64,000 nt of DNA from Gigantopelta aegis. Lineage: Eukaryota; Mollusca; Gastropoda; Neomphalida; Peltospiridae. A program made the position numbers and the translations under genes. Of this stretch, positions 11,130 through 22,795 are shown one piece after another. Numbering within the stretch: the stretch's first letter is position 1; the number at the start of each line of letters is the position of its first letter. The notes under the pieces are model-generated. The model was not told the origin of the DNA, made no database searches, and saw only the letters and a program-made list of their open reading frames with translations. The DNA lies in the NCBI RefSeq assembly GCF_016097555.1, contig NC_054699.1, forward strand, positions 3,330,293 through 3,394,292, read 5' to 3'.

Positions 11130-11285
11130 CTCTTTCGTAATTTTCCTTCAATTGCTGAAAAATAATTAAAACAATATAACTGTCATCTAATATAGGAAGT
11201 TCGAAATACGTATTGCACAAACGTGTTTCCATGGCATCGAAAAAGAAAGGAATGTTAAATGACACATCATCACATTCATAACATA
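11130..11285 (-). CDS. possible internal exon of the cysteine-rich gene
   Basis: Read in reverse from an acceptor-like CACAG at about 11286, an open frame gives CYECDDVSFNIPFFFDAMET then RLCNTYFELPI. The block is preserved at 54398-54500 (CYECDEVSFNIPFFFDVMEN) with mostly conservative or silent changes, and both lie on the same side of related first exons. The C-x-x-C start and late CN pair recall Ly6-like domains, but the stretch is too short to say. It enters in a phase that does not join exon 1 directly, so either another exon lies between or it is not coding. Confidence 0.35.
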
Positions 11286-11576
11286 CTGTGCTTTGTTAAA
11301 ACATTATAACTGTGACGTTTGCTCTAGTGTGTTAAAGAAGAAACATGCTTTTGATACAGACGAGATTAAATAACGCACAACACATCCGCGGATCATTGCT
11401 ACAAACCTGATAAAAATGTACTTACATAACAGCAAACAAATAAGTACACTGTTTTCCAATTTCGTAAAGATTTAATTTGCAATTTATTTTATTCATAATC
11501 TAAATTGAATTTTGTTGGATAAATATTACTTAATAACGATAATAATTAATTACATATATAAATACACGATCGCCGT

Positions 11577-11880
11577 ATGTTTCACTTTGTTGACAAAAAC
11601 CCCAAAATAAACCCCAACAACAAAAACCAAACACCCCCCTCCCCCGAAAACAAAAACAACAACACCCCCCCCCCCCCAAAAAAAAAAAACCCACCAAAAA
11701 ACAAAAAAAACTAAAATACACCATTTCCATCACAAACGAACCCTCCCCATCCCCACCCATGAACCCCCCCCCCCGAAAAAAAAACCCCGCAACAAAACGA
11801 AACAATCACAAAAAACCACACACAACAAAATATATCCCCACAAAAAAAACACACAAAAAAAAAACACACACGGTATACAT
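11577..11880. repeat. A/C-only low-complexity tract
   Basis: About 300 bases are almost entirely A and C on the plus strand (CCCCAAAA, ACAACAACA, poly-C and poly-A runs). Similar sequence is found at 19680-19920. ORFs read from it on the minus strand (Phe/Gly/Cys/Val-rich) are composition artefacts. Confidence 0.85.
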
Positions 11881-12099
11881 GCACACAACTAAAACATTTC
11901 ACGGAATGGTGTAACATATATTATAACTTATAATCAGTCTTAATATAATTAAAATTAGCTCCACTTGCAGAATCATGCCAGTGATTTTAAAAGAATATGA
12001 AAACATTCCGTATTATCCCGAGGGTATACGAGGTGTTTCGTATGAATTACGAATGCAATAAAACATGTTTGTAATCAGTCTATGACAACATATCCCTAC

Positions 12100-12360
12100 C
12101 TTTAGCATAATACTACGAATACGTTCCCCGTAGTCATGGTAACAACAATACAAAGAACCATTGACGGTTTTGTTGGTTGCAGTGCCGTCACAGCACGTCT
12201 CTTCTGGTTTACACGTGACCTTGTGACATGTCTCCGAGTTACTGAAGATAGTAGAGTGCGGTTCCGTGTACAGCTGTGATGTTTTATACACCACGACAGA
12301 GAACAGCATCACATTTGTAACCATCAGGAAAATGGCCACAGTCTGACGAATTGGAAACAT
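12100..12360 (-). CDS. first exon of a small cysteine-rich membrane or secreted protein
   Basis: A true ATG at 12360 opens an 87-codon exon that ends at a donor-like AAAG|GTAGGG. Residues about 7-25 (TVAIFLMVTNVMLFSVVVY) form a hydrophobic signal or anchor segment. After it come six cysteines in a C-x4-C-x5-CC...CC pattern (ETCHKVTCKPEETCC, LYCCYHDYGERI) and two N-glycosylation sites (NKT, NGS). This suggests a secreted or type II membrane protein with a disulfide-rich ectodomain; the ETCC...YCC pattern is seen in WAP-, granulin- and Shisa-type small proteins, but I do not recognise the family. A second, broken copy lies at 56558-56738. Downstream exons are not settled; 11130-11285 is a candidate. 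Confidence 0.6.
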
Positions 12361-12909
12361 TCTGCGTGTTGGGTAAAACTGTCAAACGAAGAATTTAGCT
12401 CCCGTCTAGAGAATTACTCTGTTAAAATAAGATAAATAAGTAGTAAGTTAATTAAGTAACATACAAAAGTTAATTAATAAAAATAAGTTACTAAAGTAAG
12501 TAAATAAGTAATATAAATATAAATATATATACATTACTATCTCGTTGGTTCGAACTCGGAAGGTCAAACACACCGCAACTCTCGAACCAAAAACGAAGTC
12601 CGAGGTTTTTGTTCAGTAAACCCTTATATTAACTGCTGATGGGTCGAATACATCCATGGTCGACTATAAACCTTCGCTCGAACTAAATTATCGGCCACGT
12701 CTGTATTAATAGTTATATTCCCTCTAACTAGTGATCTATCAAATGGTAAACCACCAAACAGGACCAACAATTGCTGCAGTTGGGTAGATGAATCGGGGAA
12801 TCACAACAACAGCCATGTGATCCTTTCGTCACGACACGTGTCATGTTGTTTGTTAAGTGGCTATTGGTACGTGCTCGAAACCATAGAGGTATGTGAGCAC
12901 GTTTAAAAC
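12361..12909. other. gene-free AT-rich sequence upstream of the cysteine-rich exon
   Basis: Short AAGTAAGT-type runs at 12430-12510 recur near the second gene copy (56820-56900). No promoter motif is recognised with confidence. Confidence 0.45.
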
Positions 12910-14162
12910 ATGCAAAATATGATTTCAATATGTGAGCGATATAGCGCTAAATGGCGTTTTACATTCTCTGCTTCTAAAACACAAGTTGTTGACTTCTGTA
13001 AGGATCCGGATACGAAACTTATTCTGTATGGAAAGGAACTGCCATGTTCAACAACCATAAAACATGTTGGCATTAAATTACAAAGGTCTTTAAATAATTG
13101 GGACAGAACACTCGAGACTTGCAAAACTATAAAATCCACCGCCATGTCTCTAGTTCAGGCTGGTTGTCACTGCCGTGGAATTAATCCTGTAACTAGCGTC
13201 AAACTAGTTCATTCGCTGTGCCTATCAAAAGCCTTGTACGGTAGTGAATTATGGAATAATTTAAATACAAATGAACTATTGGCGTTAGAAAGAGCATATA
13301 GATTTGTAATAAAGATTATCCAGGGTCTTCCTAAAAGAACACGAACCGATTTTTGTCTTGGACTTCTTGGCAGTATATCCCTTGAAGGACATATAGATAG
13401 AAACAAATTATACTATTTAGGACATCTTTTGCGATGCCCTGTGTGGACTCTGGCTTACAAAATAGCAGTCACTCGACTACTAAGTTTTAAAAATCAGTGT
13501 GTTCGTTCAAATATTGGCTTTGCAGCGGATATATACACATTGCTTCGTAAATATAATCTACTGCATCACCTCAACGAATTTTTTCTAACATCAGTATTCC
13601 CTAGTAAGCATATTTGGAATATAAATGTAAGAAAACATGTTTTAGAATTTGAGGAAACTAACTGGCAGTTACGAATTTCTTTAAACCCCGATACAACACA
13701 TTTTCTAAACATTCATGCCAATCTCGAAGTGTATAGAGCTTGGTCAGTTGCACGGTCGAATCCATGACTAAAGGAGCAAGCAAATCACTTGATAAATATA
13801 TGTGCTACATGGAGGCCAAACTCAGTACACGGTATTTGTACGTTATGTACTAGTAACTATTCTGATCTTTTTACACACGTCATGACTAGTTGTTCATACT
13901 TAACAACAACCAGAGATACATTCTGGACAACGCTTCTTGATATCTGTCCTATTGACCTCAGTGTAGAATTACATAACTGCCCCGATGATATTTTTATTAC
14001 AAAACTCCTGTCTTGTAAACCTCCAATAAATATTGATGATGAATCATCTATGTTATATAGTGAAACTGTCATACACTTCATTTATAAAATAACGCAAATA
14101 TATTACGTTAACAATATGGAGACTGTCTGTTCTTGTGCAAATGTGCAGATCTTTATAGTGGT

Positions 14163-14176
14163 GTGTGTGTGTGTGT

Positions 14177-14256
<80 letters not shown>
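14163..14256. repeat. (GT)n then (GA)n microsatellite
   Basis: A short GT run is followed by about 80 bases of pure GA repeats, inside the LINE 3' region. Confidence 0.95.
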
Positions 14257-14259
<3 letters not shown>

Positions 14260-14483
14260 GCAGGGTGGCGAGTGAATTTATATGAGCGTGATTCTGATCA
14301 ACCAATAACCTTTTTCATGTAATTCTCTCACCATGCGTTTATTCCCATGCCACTGTATATATTACCTATTATTTATTTTGTATCAAGTACTATGTATTAT
14401 CCATTAATCATTGTGCATTGCCTTTTATGTATTATGTATGTATGATAATCTGTACTGTTCGAACTCTCTACAAGAGGAATAAA

Positions 14484-14488
<5 letters not shown>

Positions 14489-14557
<69 letters not shown>
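14489..14557. repeat. (AT)n microsatellite at LINE 3' end
   Basis: About 34 uninterrupted AT dinucleotides lead into repeated CTAAT steps. Confidence 0.95.
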
Positions 14558-14559
<2 letters not shown>

Positions 14560-14575
14560 AATCTAATCTAATCTA

Positions 14576-15404
14576 AGCTATTGGTAATGATATTTCAAGT
14601 ACAGCTCATGTTACGATAACAATGAGATGAGCTGTGATATCAATCAAACAATTAGTGCACAAACAGGCCTCAGCATAAAGTCGTTACTTTGAACACGACT
14701 ACAGCGCTGTTTTTATTTTGTCGTTTAAATATTCAAATTGGTTAGTAATACATTTATGCAAATACAGACTACGAAATTGCCATTTATTTATTTTATTTCA
14801 GTACACTTATATTTATTACATAATCTGTATCTAATTCAAGTTTCTAACTGATGTTACGGAAATATCCGATGTTGATCGAATGGTTCGGTCGAACTACCCG
14901 ATGGGTGGCACACTTTCGACAGCACCGACGGGTTCGAGCCAACGGGATTAACATAATTAATTTTATTTTTACTATAAGATACACTATTTCAATACTTTTA
15001 AAAGCTGCAATGTTGAACTCGGCCACCTAATTACGGTCGTGGTGTTATTGTATTAATGCGCGATTAGCAACAGTTGTTTTTTTGTTTTTTATTTCTTATT
15101 GTTTTATTTTTTTTACTACATACATTTCTGATAAAAAAAAAAAATTGTTTGTTTGTTGTTGTTTTGTTTTTTTTGTGTGTTTTTTTGGGGGGGGGGGGGG
15201 TATTAATATCTGTTTCAGACAATTTCGTAATACAAACATTTGAAGTTAAAAACTCGTTTATCGATGGAACTATTTTTCGTCACTGGCAAGTGGTTTCGTT
15301 CGCTTCCGCGTGGTACGGCTCCGTTAATAAATTGTTAACAATTATTGTCTGGCGTTATTTTGATTATCTGGCTATATGGTTTAACATGTCGGCAAGATAA
15401 ATTC
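14576..15404. other. gene-free sequence with T-rich and G-rich runs
   Basis: Contains T-rich runs and a 14-base G run near 15187. No gene or element recognised. Confidence 0.45.
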
Positions 15405-15544
15405 GTTGTAGAAGCATCTCTCGGGGTATATGGCTTTTTATGTACCCTCTGTGTACTCTTTTACCCCCTCGCCTTCGGCTCGGGGTAAAAGAACACACAG
15501 AGGGTACATAAAAAGCCATATACTCCTCGTGATGCTTCTACAAC
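15405..15544. repeat. 140-bp near-perfect palindrome (foldback element)
   Basis: The left arm 15405-15467 (GTTGTAGAAGCATC... to ...CTTTTACCCC) pairs with 15481-15544 with few mismatches, and the CTCGCCTTCGGCTCG centre is itself self-complementary. It abuts the repeat copy at 15545-15705 and is absent from the partner copy at 2428, so it is probably an insertion. Confidence 0.9.
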
Positions 15545-15705
15545 TTATATTGTTCTGAATGTGTATGTTAAACGCCATATATTACCCGAGATTTGAAATA
15601 GCTAATAAAATATTATGTACTTATTGCTGGGTAACAAAGTAAGCTAATGTCATAAAGGACTGACACAAAAGTTTAACGAGATCGAGTTTGATATATACAC
15701 AATGT
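15545..15705. repeat. second copy of the repeat at 2428-2605
   Basis: It shares TTGTTCTGAATGTGTAT, AACGCCATATATTACCCGAG and GCTGGGTAACAAAGTAAG with 2428-2605, with a deletion in the middle. Confidence 0.8.
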
Positions 15706-15723
15706 ATATCGACCTCTCTATAT

Positions 15724-15800
15724 TGAATCTACCGGCCTCGGTGGCTTTGTGGTTAGGTCTACAGGCTGGTAGGTACTGGGTTCGGATCCCAGTCGAGGCA
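15724..15800 (+). mobile_element. SINE head, tRNA-like
   Basis: It starts ACCGGCCTCGGTGGC, has A-box-like TGGCTTTGTGGTTAGG and B-box-like GGTTCGGATCCC, and matches the reversed head of the SINE at 56068-56463. Only the head is clear here. Confidence 0.7.
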
Positions 15801-16255
15801 TGGGATTTTTAAACCAGATACCGATTCATACATTATTTTATTCCTAATATATGATATTGACGATACCGAAAAACACGAGGGTAATAACCTGTCTGTCATA
15901 TGATCTCAAACACAATATATTTTTGTATAGTCTATATGTACCAGTCAGCAAAGGCGTAGCGCCCATTACGCTCAGTAGGGAGACAGGGGCACAGTGGGCT
16001 ATTTTTAGGGTGGGTTTTTTTTACCAATTACAACTGACTGGTGCGACATTCACCCATTGTTTCTATCTCAATTTACAGAGTCGGATGTCCTTTACTTCTA
16101 GCATGAAAGAGGTTAATTTTGTATAATCCAGTTCTTAGCAAATGTCGAATAAAAAAAATAAAAGCGACCCAATGTGCCCCGGGTGCGGGGTATAATGGAC
16201 CAGATGACGGGGTACAGTGAGTCAGCCATTAAAAGATATTCATGCACATTTTTTT

Positions 16256-16260
<5 letters not shown>
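15801..16260. other. gene-free sequence
   Basis: Nothing recognised; the 91-codon frame at 15851 has no domain. Confidence 0.45.
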
Positions 16261-16287
<27 letters not shown>

Positions 16288-16335
16288 TCAAAAACACAAA
16301 CACACACACACACACACACACATACACACACACAA
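16261..16335. repeat. (CA)n microsatellite
   Basis: CA dinucleotides, lightly interrupted. Confidence 0.95.
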
Positions 16336-16359
16336 ACACTTTGATGATTAACATATTAA

Positions 16360-16742
16360 AGGGACACTCCTGAGTTTGCTGCATTGTAAGATGTTTCCGA
16401 CTAATACAATATTTCTACGATTAAACTTACATATTAAATATATTTTCTTGTTTAGAATATCAGTGTCTGTATATTTAATGTGTTTCTGGTCGTCTTAATA
16501 CTTGTAAGAAGCCCAAATTGGATTTTGTCTTCAAATAATTTCGTACGTACGAAAAAGATATATTTTAGGAAATAAAATGAAATTTAACCTATTACAAATA
16601 TTAGAACGATCAGAAACACGTTTAATATACAGTCACTAATATTGTATGCAGAAAAATGTATTTGATACGTAATTACAATCGTTAAAAAGACTCTGTTAGT
16701 CGATAACATCTTAAAAACTGCAGCAAATTCGGGAATGTCTCT
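16360..16742. mobile_element. TTAA-flanked MITE with imperfect TIRs
   Basis: The left end AGGGACACTCCTGAGTTTGC and the reverse of the right end AGAGACATTCCCGAATTTGC match at most positions, and TTAA lies on both sides (16356-16359, 16743-16746). The inner sequence also folds back partly. TTAA targets are typical of piggyBac and Kolobok elements; no transposase is encoded. Confidence 0.8.
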
Positions 16743-16746
16743 TTAA

Positions 16747-17203
16747 AGTTATTTTCCTGTTTGGAATATCAGTATCTGTAACCTTCAAATAATCTGAACG
16801 ACAGAACAGTAATACATGATCAGGGCCGTATCTATGCACTCTAATAAATTCGAATGGGCATTTGACAAAATAGTGGTTGATTCTATGAAACTCTATCTAC
16901 TGCCTCGTCTATAGGAAGACGGCCTCTCCCGAGGAGATCCTTTACTGGCGACTTCTTCCCTCTTGCACCGCCACAAAGAGGACTGCCACTCCAAGACTAG
17001 TTTAATAAATCAGCTTATTTGTTTGTGTATTTGTTCTCGCCCTAATGTTTGTAGTAGCTCAAAACAGATTTCACACGAATAAATATATATTACGAAAACA
17101 AATTAACAATAACGGCTACAAACATCAGGACACGACCGCAAACAACCCAACAAATACAACCCAACAAACCGTTAATACTAACAATAATTACGCTGCTTCC
17201 TCC
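16747..17203. other. gene-free sequence
   Basis: Nothing recognised. Confidence 0.45.
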
Positions 17204-18848
17204 AAGTTGTTCTTTCCTTGGAAAATGGTATTTTCCCATTTCTCAGGAACTGTTTCGTTAACGTCATGGTTAAAAATAGACACACACATTAAGGAAATAT
17301 TTATCGCGTGACTCGTGTATTTATAACAATGTAGACGTTTGTAAATCGTCTGTAAGTATCACCCCAAGGAGATCTGAATTTCTTACTCACCCATTAGTAA
17401 GAACTCCATTCAATATTTATGATATTCGTTATGAACAAACTATTAAAATAGAGAGAAATGTTTTTAATTTTTATTTTTTAAATTTGTATTAAATGTCTCT
17501 AAAAATTTAAATTGAAAATTTGAATTTTTTTCTTCTCCTAGAATTTTTATAGGATAGTTCTGAAACTTTGGAACAGTTTTCACAAAGTAATAGAGAGATA
17601 TTTTGGAAATAATTAATTTTTGAATATTTATTAAATTTAAACGTTTTAAATAGACATGTAACTCTGAACATTAAATGTCTATCTTCTCTTATAGTTTTGC
17701 TCGAATAGTTCTAAAACTTGGTAATATTATTCTCTTGGGCAATCTTCACAAACTAATAGAGAGATATTTTGGAATTATTTAATTTTTATCTAAAAAAACA
17801 AACAAACAAAAAACAACTAAAAATTTTACATTGAAAATGTTCAATTTCTATTTTCTCCTAGAGTTTTAAATTAAAAAAGAATTAATTAGAAATTTTACTT
17901 CCGCTATGACATTCGTCAGTGGAGCTTTATTGATACCGATTTATCTGGTAACTGTCTGTCCAACGTCTGTCCATCAAGTTTTGATTTCTAGTTTATCTTC
18001 TTATAGAGTTTAGATTAGATTGTTCTCAAACTTGGTACAATGATTCTCTGGGACACTCTCCATAAACTAATAGAGAAATATTTCGGATTTTTAAAAAACA
18101 ACTTTATTAAACGTTTTAAAACATTAAATTGATAATTTGTAAGTCATATCTTCTCCTAGAAACGTGGAACTATTATTCTCTGGAACAGTCTTCTAACTAA
18201 TGGAGAGATATTTGGAATTTTAAAATGCTTATTAAATTACAAAATTTAAATAAAATTTTAACATTGAAAAGTTTCGAAGTCTATCTGCTCCTAGAGATTT
18301 AAATAGATGTATATAGAAATTTAACATTGAACATTTGAAAGTCTATTTTCTCATAGAGTTTTGGCCGGACAGTTCTAAAACCTCGTACCATGATAACATA
18401 ATAGTGCTATTCTTGGTCAAATAAAAAGTTGGCTTTGTGTGAATGTATAGGGGACTGAGTATTTAAGATTTTGATTTACTTTAAACTGATAATATGTATA
18501 ACGAATTTCAGACAATATTCCCAATATGTGTCATACAGTTTTAATTCGATCATTCTTAAACTTGACACGTGGATATTCTGAGGTGGTCTTTATAAATTAA
18601 TTAATTATCTATTACTGACAAATTTAAAACTAAATAGGCGAGCTCTATAGTCCGATAGGCCGTTTTGTTTTTATGGTGTATTTTTTTATTCCGCCGCCCT
18701 TAGATCTGTTTTTAAAAATGATTTTAAACATAGGAAAGAAAAGAAAAGAAAACAATCACCTAGATCATGTCAACTGAAAAATAAATTTGTTGTTTTATTG
18801 AATTCAGCAGGATTACCGTTGAAAAAGACGTTGTATACAGTTTACGGA
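17204..18848. repeat. 1.64-kb direct duplicate, first copy
   Basis: From AAGTTGTTCTTTCCTTGG to GTATACAGTTTACG this block matches 20464-22107 along its full length with scattered substitutions and small indels. Inside it, a degenerate unit of very roughly 150-180 bases recurs (TCTCCTAGAGTTTT, AGTTCTGAAACTTGG, ATTCTCTGGGACAG, ACTAATAGAGAGATATTT). No coding sequence is seen. Confidence 0.88.
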
Positions 18849-19911
18849 GATGGCCGAGGATGTCCCACTGATGCTGATCGGAACTGACCGACAATTGTAA
18901 CCTTTAAAGTCGCAAACCCTAGTTCCATCCCATGAAAATGGACACTAAGTTTAGTTAATCTATAAAAATGCAACACATTTGGATAACGTTATAACCGAGA
19001 GAAGCTATTTAAAGTATGTGATGTTTAAAAGGAGAAAATTCATCTAAAAATAGCTGGAGCATGTCTCAATAACCATTACTTCTCAGACGAACGTGCGTTT
19101 TTAAAAGTATGAAAAAAAAGAATTTTGGTGTCTTGCAAAAACCTGGATGACCAGAACCACTTCAGGTATCCAAAAATGAATATTCCAAATAATAAAATGT
19201 AAATACTTCTAATTTAAATACAGCGCGGATTACCTACAGGACAGTATAATGACAGTTTATTTTAGGTCAAACATAAATAATACCACAAGCTCATTCAATG
19301 ATTGTTTTTTTCGGTGTTTATTTTCAGAATTGTTATTTTAGCAAAATATTTGTATTACACCTTTTTAGGCCTTTTTAGGTATTCCGTTAATTAAGGGGTC
19401 GGATCAATCTTCTGTACTGCCCACACTGAAACACCGAAATAAGTAGTCCGTTAATTAAGGGGTCGGATCAATCTTCTGTACTGACCACATTGAAACACCG
19501 AACTCGAAGTGACATTTGTAGGATGTAAATCAATTCGATTCCAGCGCCGGTCTAATTACGGGCATGCTGAGAAGGTGGAATTGTTATAATTCTTTGTAAA
19601 TAAAAAATCTAAATCTTTAACTGGAGTAAGGGAAACTGAGTTTTAGTATTAAATCTTGGCAAAAAACAAACAAAAAGCATACAAACAACAACCAAAAATA
19701 CCCCACCTTAAACACCCCTAAAACATTTTCCCATAACAACAATCCAACAATAAAAACAACAACACCCCCCCCCCAAAAAAAAAAAAAAAAAAAAAAAAAA
19801 CCCCAAAAAAACAACAACAAAACACCCCCCACAAACAAACCCCAACCCCCCAAACAACCCCAAACAAAACAACAACAACAACACTAATACGCTCCAAAAC
19901 AACAAACAAGC
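18849..19911. other. gene-free spacer with a 65-bp duplication and A/C-rich tract
   Basis: GTTAATTAAGGGGTCGGATC occurs twice 65 bases apart (19385 and 19450). From 19680 to 19910 the plus strand is nearly all A and C. The edge at 18846-18900 reappears inverted at about 24240-24300. Confidence 0.6.
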
Positions 19912-20135
19912 AAAAACCCAAATCTAGGTATACCCACTCTGGCCTTACAATGAACAACTGTATAGTCTAAACAAATAGTCCGTTACAATTAGGTCAACAA
20001 TTGAAAATATGAACATGAAGAACAAAAACCCAAATCTAGGTATACCCACTCTGGCCTTACAATGAACAACTGTATAGTCTAAACAAATAGTCAGTTACAA
20101 TTAGGTCTACAATTGAAAATATGAACATGAAGAAC
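19912..20135. repeat. two tandem 112-bp copies
   Basis: AAAAACCCAAATCTAGGTAT starts at 19912 and again at 20024, each continuing through ACAATGAACAACTGTATAG. An inverted copy lies at about 24150-24235. Confidence 0.85.
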
Positions 20136-20463
20136 AAAAAATAGACCTAGTCATTCTCAATGACATATATGAGTACATTTACTAATGTATACATCCGCAC
20201 ATAGACCTAGTCAATGATGTACATATACTAATATTATATACATCTACACATTTAGAATCATTGTATATGCACATCTACTGGTATACCTTTACAGATGTAT
20301 GCACTGATGTACACACAGAGAGATACATACTCAGTCCATTGACATTATACATTTGTAATTCATTTATGAATACATTTACAAACATGTAATATTATACCAA
20401 TCTACACAGTCAAAATAGTATATGCTCATTTCTGGTATACCTTTACAGATGCATGTACTAATT
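20136..20463. other. gene-free sequence with degenerate repeats
   Basis: CTGGTATACCTTTACAGATG occurs near 20278 and near 20434; similar ATGTATAC-type steps lie between. No gene is seen. Confidence 0.5.
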
Positions 20464-22107
20464 AAGTTGTTCTTTCCTTGGAAAATGGTATTTTCTCATT
20501 TCTCAAGAACTGCTTCGTTAACGTCATGGTTAAAAATAGACACACGCATTAGGGAAGTATTTATCGCGTGACTCGTGTGTATTTATAACAATACGGACGA
20601 TTGCAAATTGTCTCTAAGTATCGCCACAAGGAGATCTGAATTTCTTACTCACCCGTTGGTGAGAACTCCATTCATTATTTATGATATTCGTTATGAGCTC
20701 TATTAAATTAGAAAGATATTTTTTTAATTTGTATTAAATGTTTCTAAAAATTTAAATTGAAAATTTGAAGAAAAAAATTTCTCCTAGACTTTTTATAGGA
20801 TAGTTCTGAAACACAACAGTTTTCACAAACTAAGAGAGATATTTTGGAAATAATGTATTTTTGAATGTTTATTAAATTTAAAACGTTTTAAATAGACATT
20901 TAACATTGAACATTTAAAAATCTCTCTTCTCTTATAATTTTGCTCGAATAGTTCTGAAACGTGGTGAAATGTTTCTCTGGGGCAGTCTTCACAAACTAAT
21001 AGAGGACAATTTTGGAATTATTGAATTGTTATCTTTAAAAAAACAAAAAAAAACGTTTACATTGAAAATGTTCAATTTCTATTTTCTCCTAGAGTTTAAA
21101 AAAAACAGAAAAGAAAAGAAATATTATTTCCGCTATGACATTCGTCAGTGAAGCTTTATTGATACCGATTTATCTGGTAACTGTCTGTCCAACGTCTGTC
21201 CATCAACTTTTGATTTGTAGTTTATCATCTTATAGAGATTAGATTGTTCTGAAACGTGGTAGAATGATTCTCTGGGACACTCTCCATAAACTAATAAAGA
21301 GATATTTCGGATTTTTAAAAACAAATTTATGAAACGTTTTAAAAAATTAAATTGATAATTTGTAAGTCATATCTTCTCCTAGAAACATGAAACTATTACT
21401 GTCTGGGACAGTCTTCTAACTAATGGAGAGATATTTGGAATTTTAAAATGCTCATTAAATTATAAAATTTAAATAAAATTTTAACATTGAAAAGTTTCGA
21501 AGTCCATCTGCTTCTAGAGTTTTAAATTTAAAAGATGTATATTTTAGAAATTTAACATTGAACATTTGAAAGTCTATTTTCTCATAGAGTTTTGGTTGGA
21601 CACTTCTAAAACCTCGTACCGTGACAACATAATAATGCTCTTTTTGGTCAGAATAAAAGTTGGTTTTTGTTTGAATATATACGACTGAGTATTTAAGATT
21701 TTGAATTACTTAAATTGATAATATGTATAACGACTTTCAGACAATATTCCCAAATATTCCCAAATATCAAAATATGTGTCATACAGTTTTAATTCGATCA
21801 TTCTTAAACTTGACACGTGGATATTCTGAGGTGGTCTTTATAAATTAATTAATTATCTATTACTGTAAAATTTTAAATCTAAATAGGGGAGCTCTATAGG
21901 CCTTGTTTTTATGGGTGTTATTTTTATTCCGCCGCCCATAAATCTTACAAAAAATTATTATTATTTTTTTTTAAATATGTTTTTAAAAATTATTTTAAAC
22001 ATAGGAGAGAAAACAAAACAAAAACAACCGCCTAGATCATGTGAACTGAAAAATAGTTTTGTTGTGTTATTGAATTCCGTTGGACAAGACGTCGTATACA
22101 ATTTACG
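20464..22107. repeat. 1.64-kb direct duplicate, second copy
   Basis: Matches 17204-18848 in the same orientation. Differences are scattered substitutions and short indels, so the duplication is not very recent. It ends where the partner does, near GTATACAATTTACG. Confidence 0.88.
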
Positions 22108-22452
22108 TTTACATTTAGTCTAAATATTTGTCTAATTATGCAAAGATTGTGCGTGTGATCGATTCATTTGTAGTTATTAGAGAGGTTTAGATTGATTACG
22201 TGTACGTGTACGGGTACATGTGACGTCACATTATACGTACTCGCAATGAACTTGTAGAAACACTTGTTTACAAACGACGTTGTCCGTATGAGTACGTGTA
22301 TGAAAACTACATTATGATTGGACCGGCTTTCTTCATAATGTAAAAATTTGACTGTCACAAAACACATATGTGTGCGATACATAGATTAGATGTAGTAGAA
22401 CTGAACATGATGGCTTTATATTTTAAATGAAAAACTGACACGCTTTCACAAC
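22108..22452. other. gene-free sequence
   Basis: Nothing recognised. Confidence 0.45.
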
Positions 22453-22795
22453 AGTGGCGTAACTATGGGGGGCCTGGGGCGGCCCGCCTCCCCCCCCCCT
22501 TCACAACATTGGACCCCCATTGCCCCCCCCCCCCCCCAATTTGATCTTTGATTGTGCACAAGAAATATGATGGAAAAACTGCAGTTAATACTGTTAGCAA
22601 GATTCCTTTTGTTTCGACAATACATCTGACTGATTGTTCAAACATTAAGGTGTGTTTGTTGTATGTAAAGCTATGATAATAGTGGGCGTGGGTTGAGGGG
22701 GGAGGGGGGTGTTTACTTTTGTAACTAGCCAGTAATAGGGGCCTATGCTATATTTTGCTACGGGCCACGCAGTTGCTTAATCCGGCTCTGCTAAT
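22453..22795 (-). repeat. interspersed repeat ending in AATCCGGC
   Basis: It begins AGTGGCGTAACTATGGGG and ends GCTTAATCCGGCTCTG, resembling in reverse the GGCCGGATT repeat at 6847. Internal poly-C runs. Class unknown. Confidence 0.4.

Larger units (their letters stand above)
12910..14575 (+). mobile_element. 5'-truncated LINE with 3' (AT)n and ATCTA tail
   Basis: The frame from 12910 (through 13767) encodes the post-catalytic part of a non-LTR reverse transcriptase: YSAKWRFTFSASKTQVVDF, IKHVGIKLQ, SLCLSKALYGSELWN, LLGSISLEGHIDRNKLYYL. After a stop the protein continues from about 13789 (ICATWRPNSVHGICTLC then HVMTSC), giving a C-terminal CCHC-like zinc knuckle. The 3' UTR holds GT/GA and AT microsatellites and ends in repeated ATCTA steps, probably the element's tail. 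The upstream endonuclease and catalytic YxDD domains are missing. Clade not certain (I/Nimb-like or related). Confidence 0.8.

Noticed and set aside
11530-11917. Minus-strand Phe/Gly/Cys-rich ORFs
   Set aside because: Composition artefact of an A/C-only tract; the same happens at 19617-19957.
15724-15800. True tRNA gene
   Set aside because: A and B boxes are present but the full cloverleaf is not; the same head recurs in a SINE at 56.4 kb.
17204-22107. LTR pair of a retroelement
   Set aside because: The 1.6 kb between the copies has no gag or pol coding, and no primer site or purine tract; read as a direct duplication.
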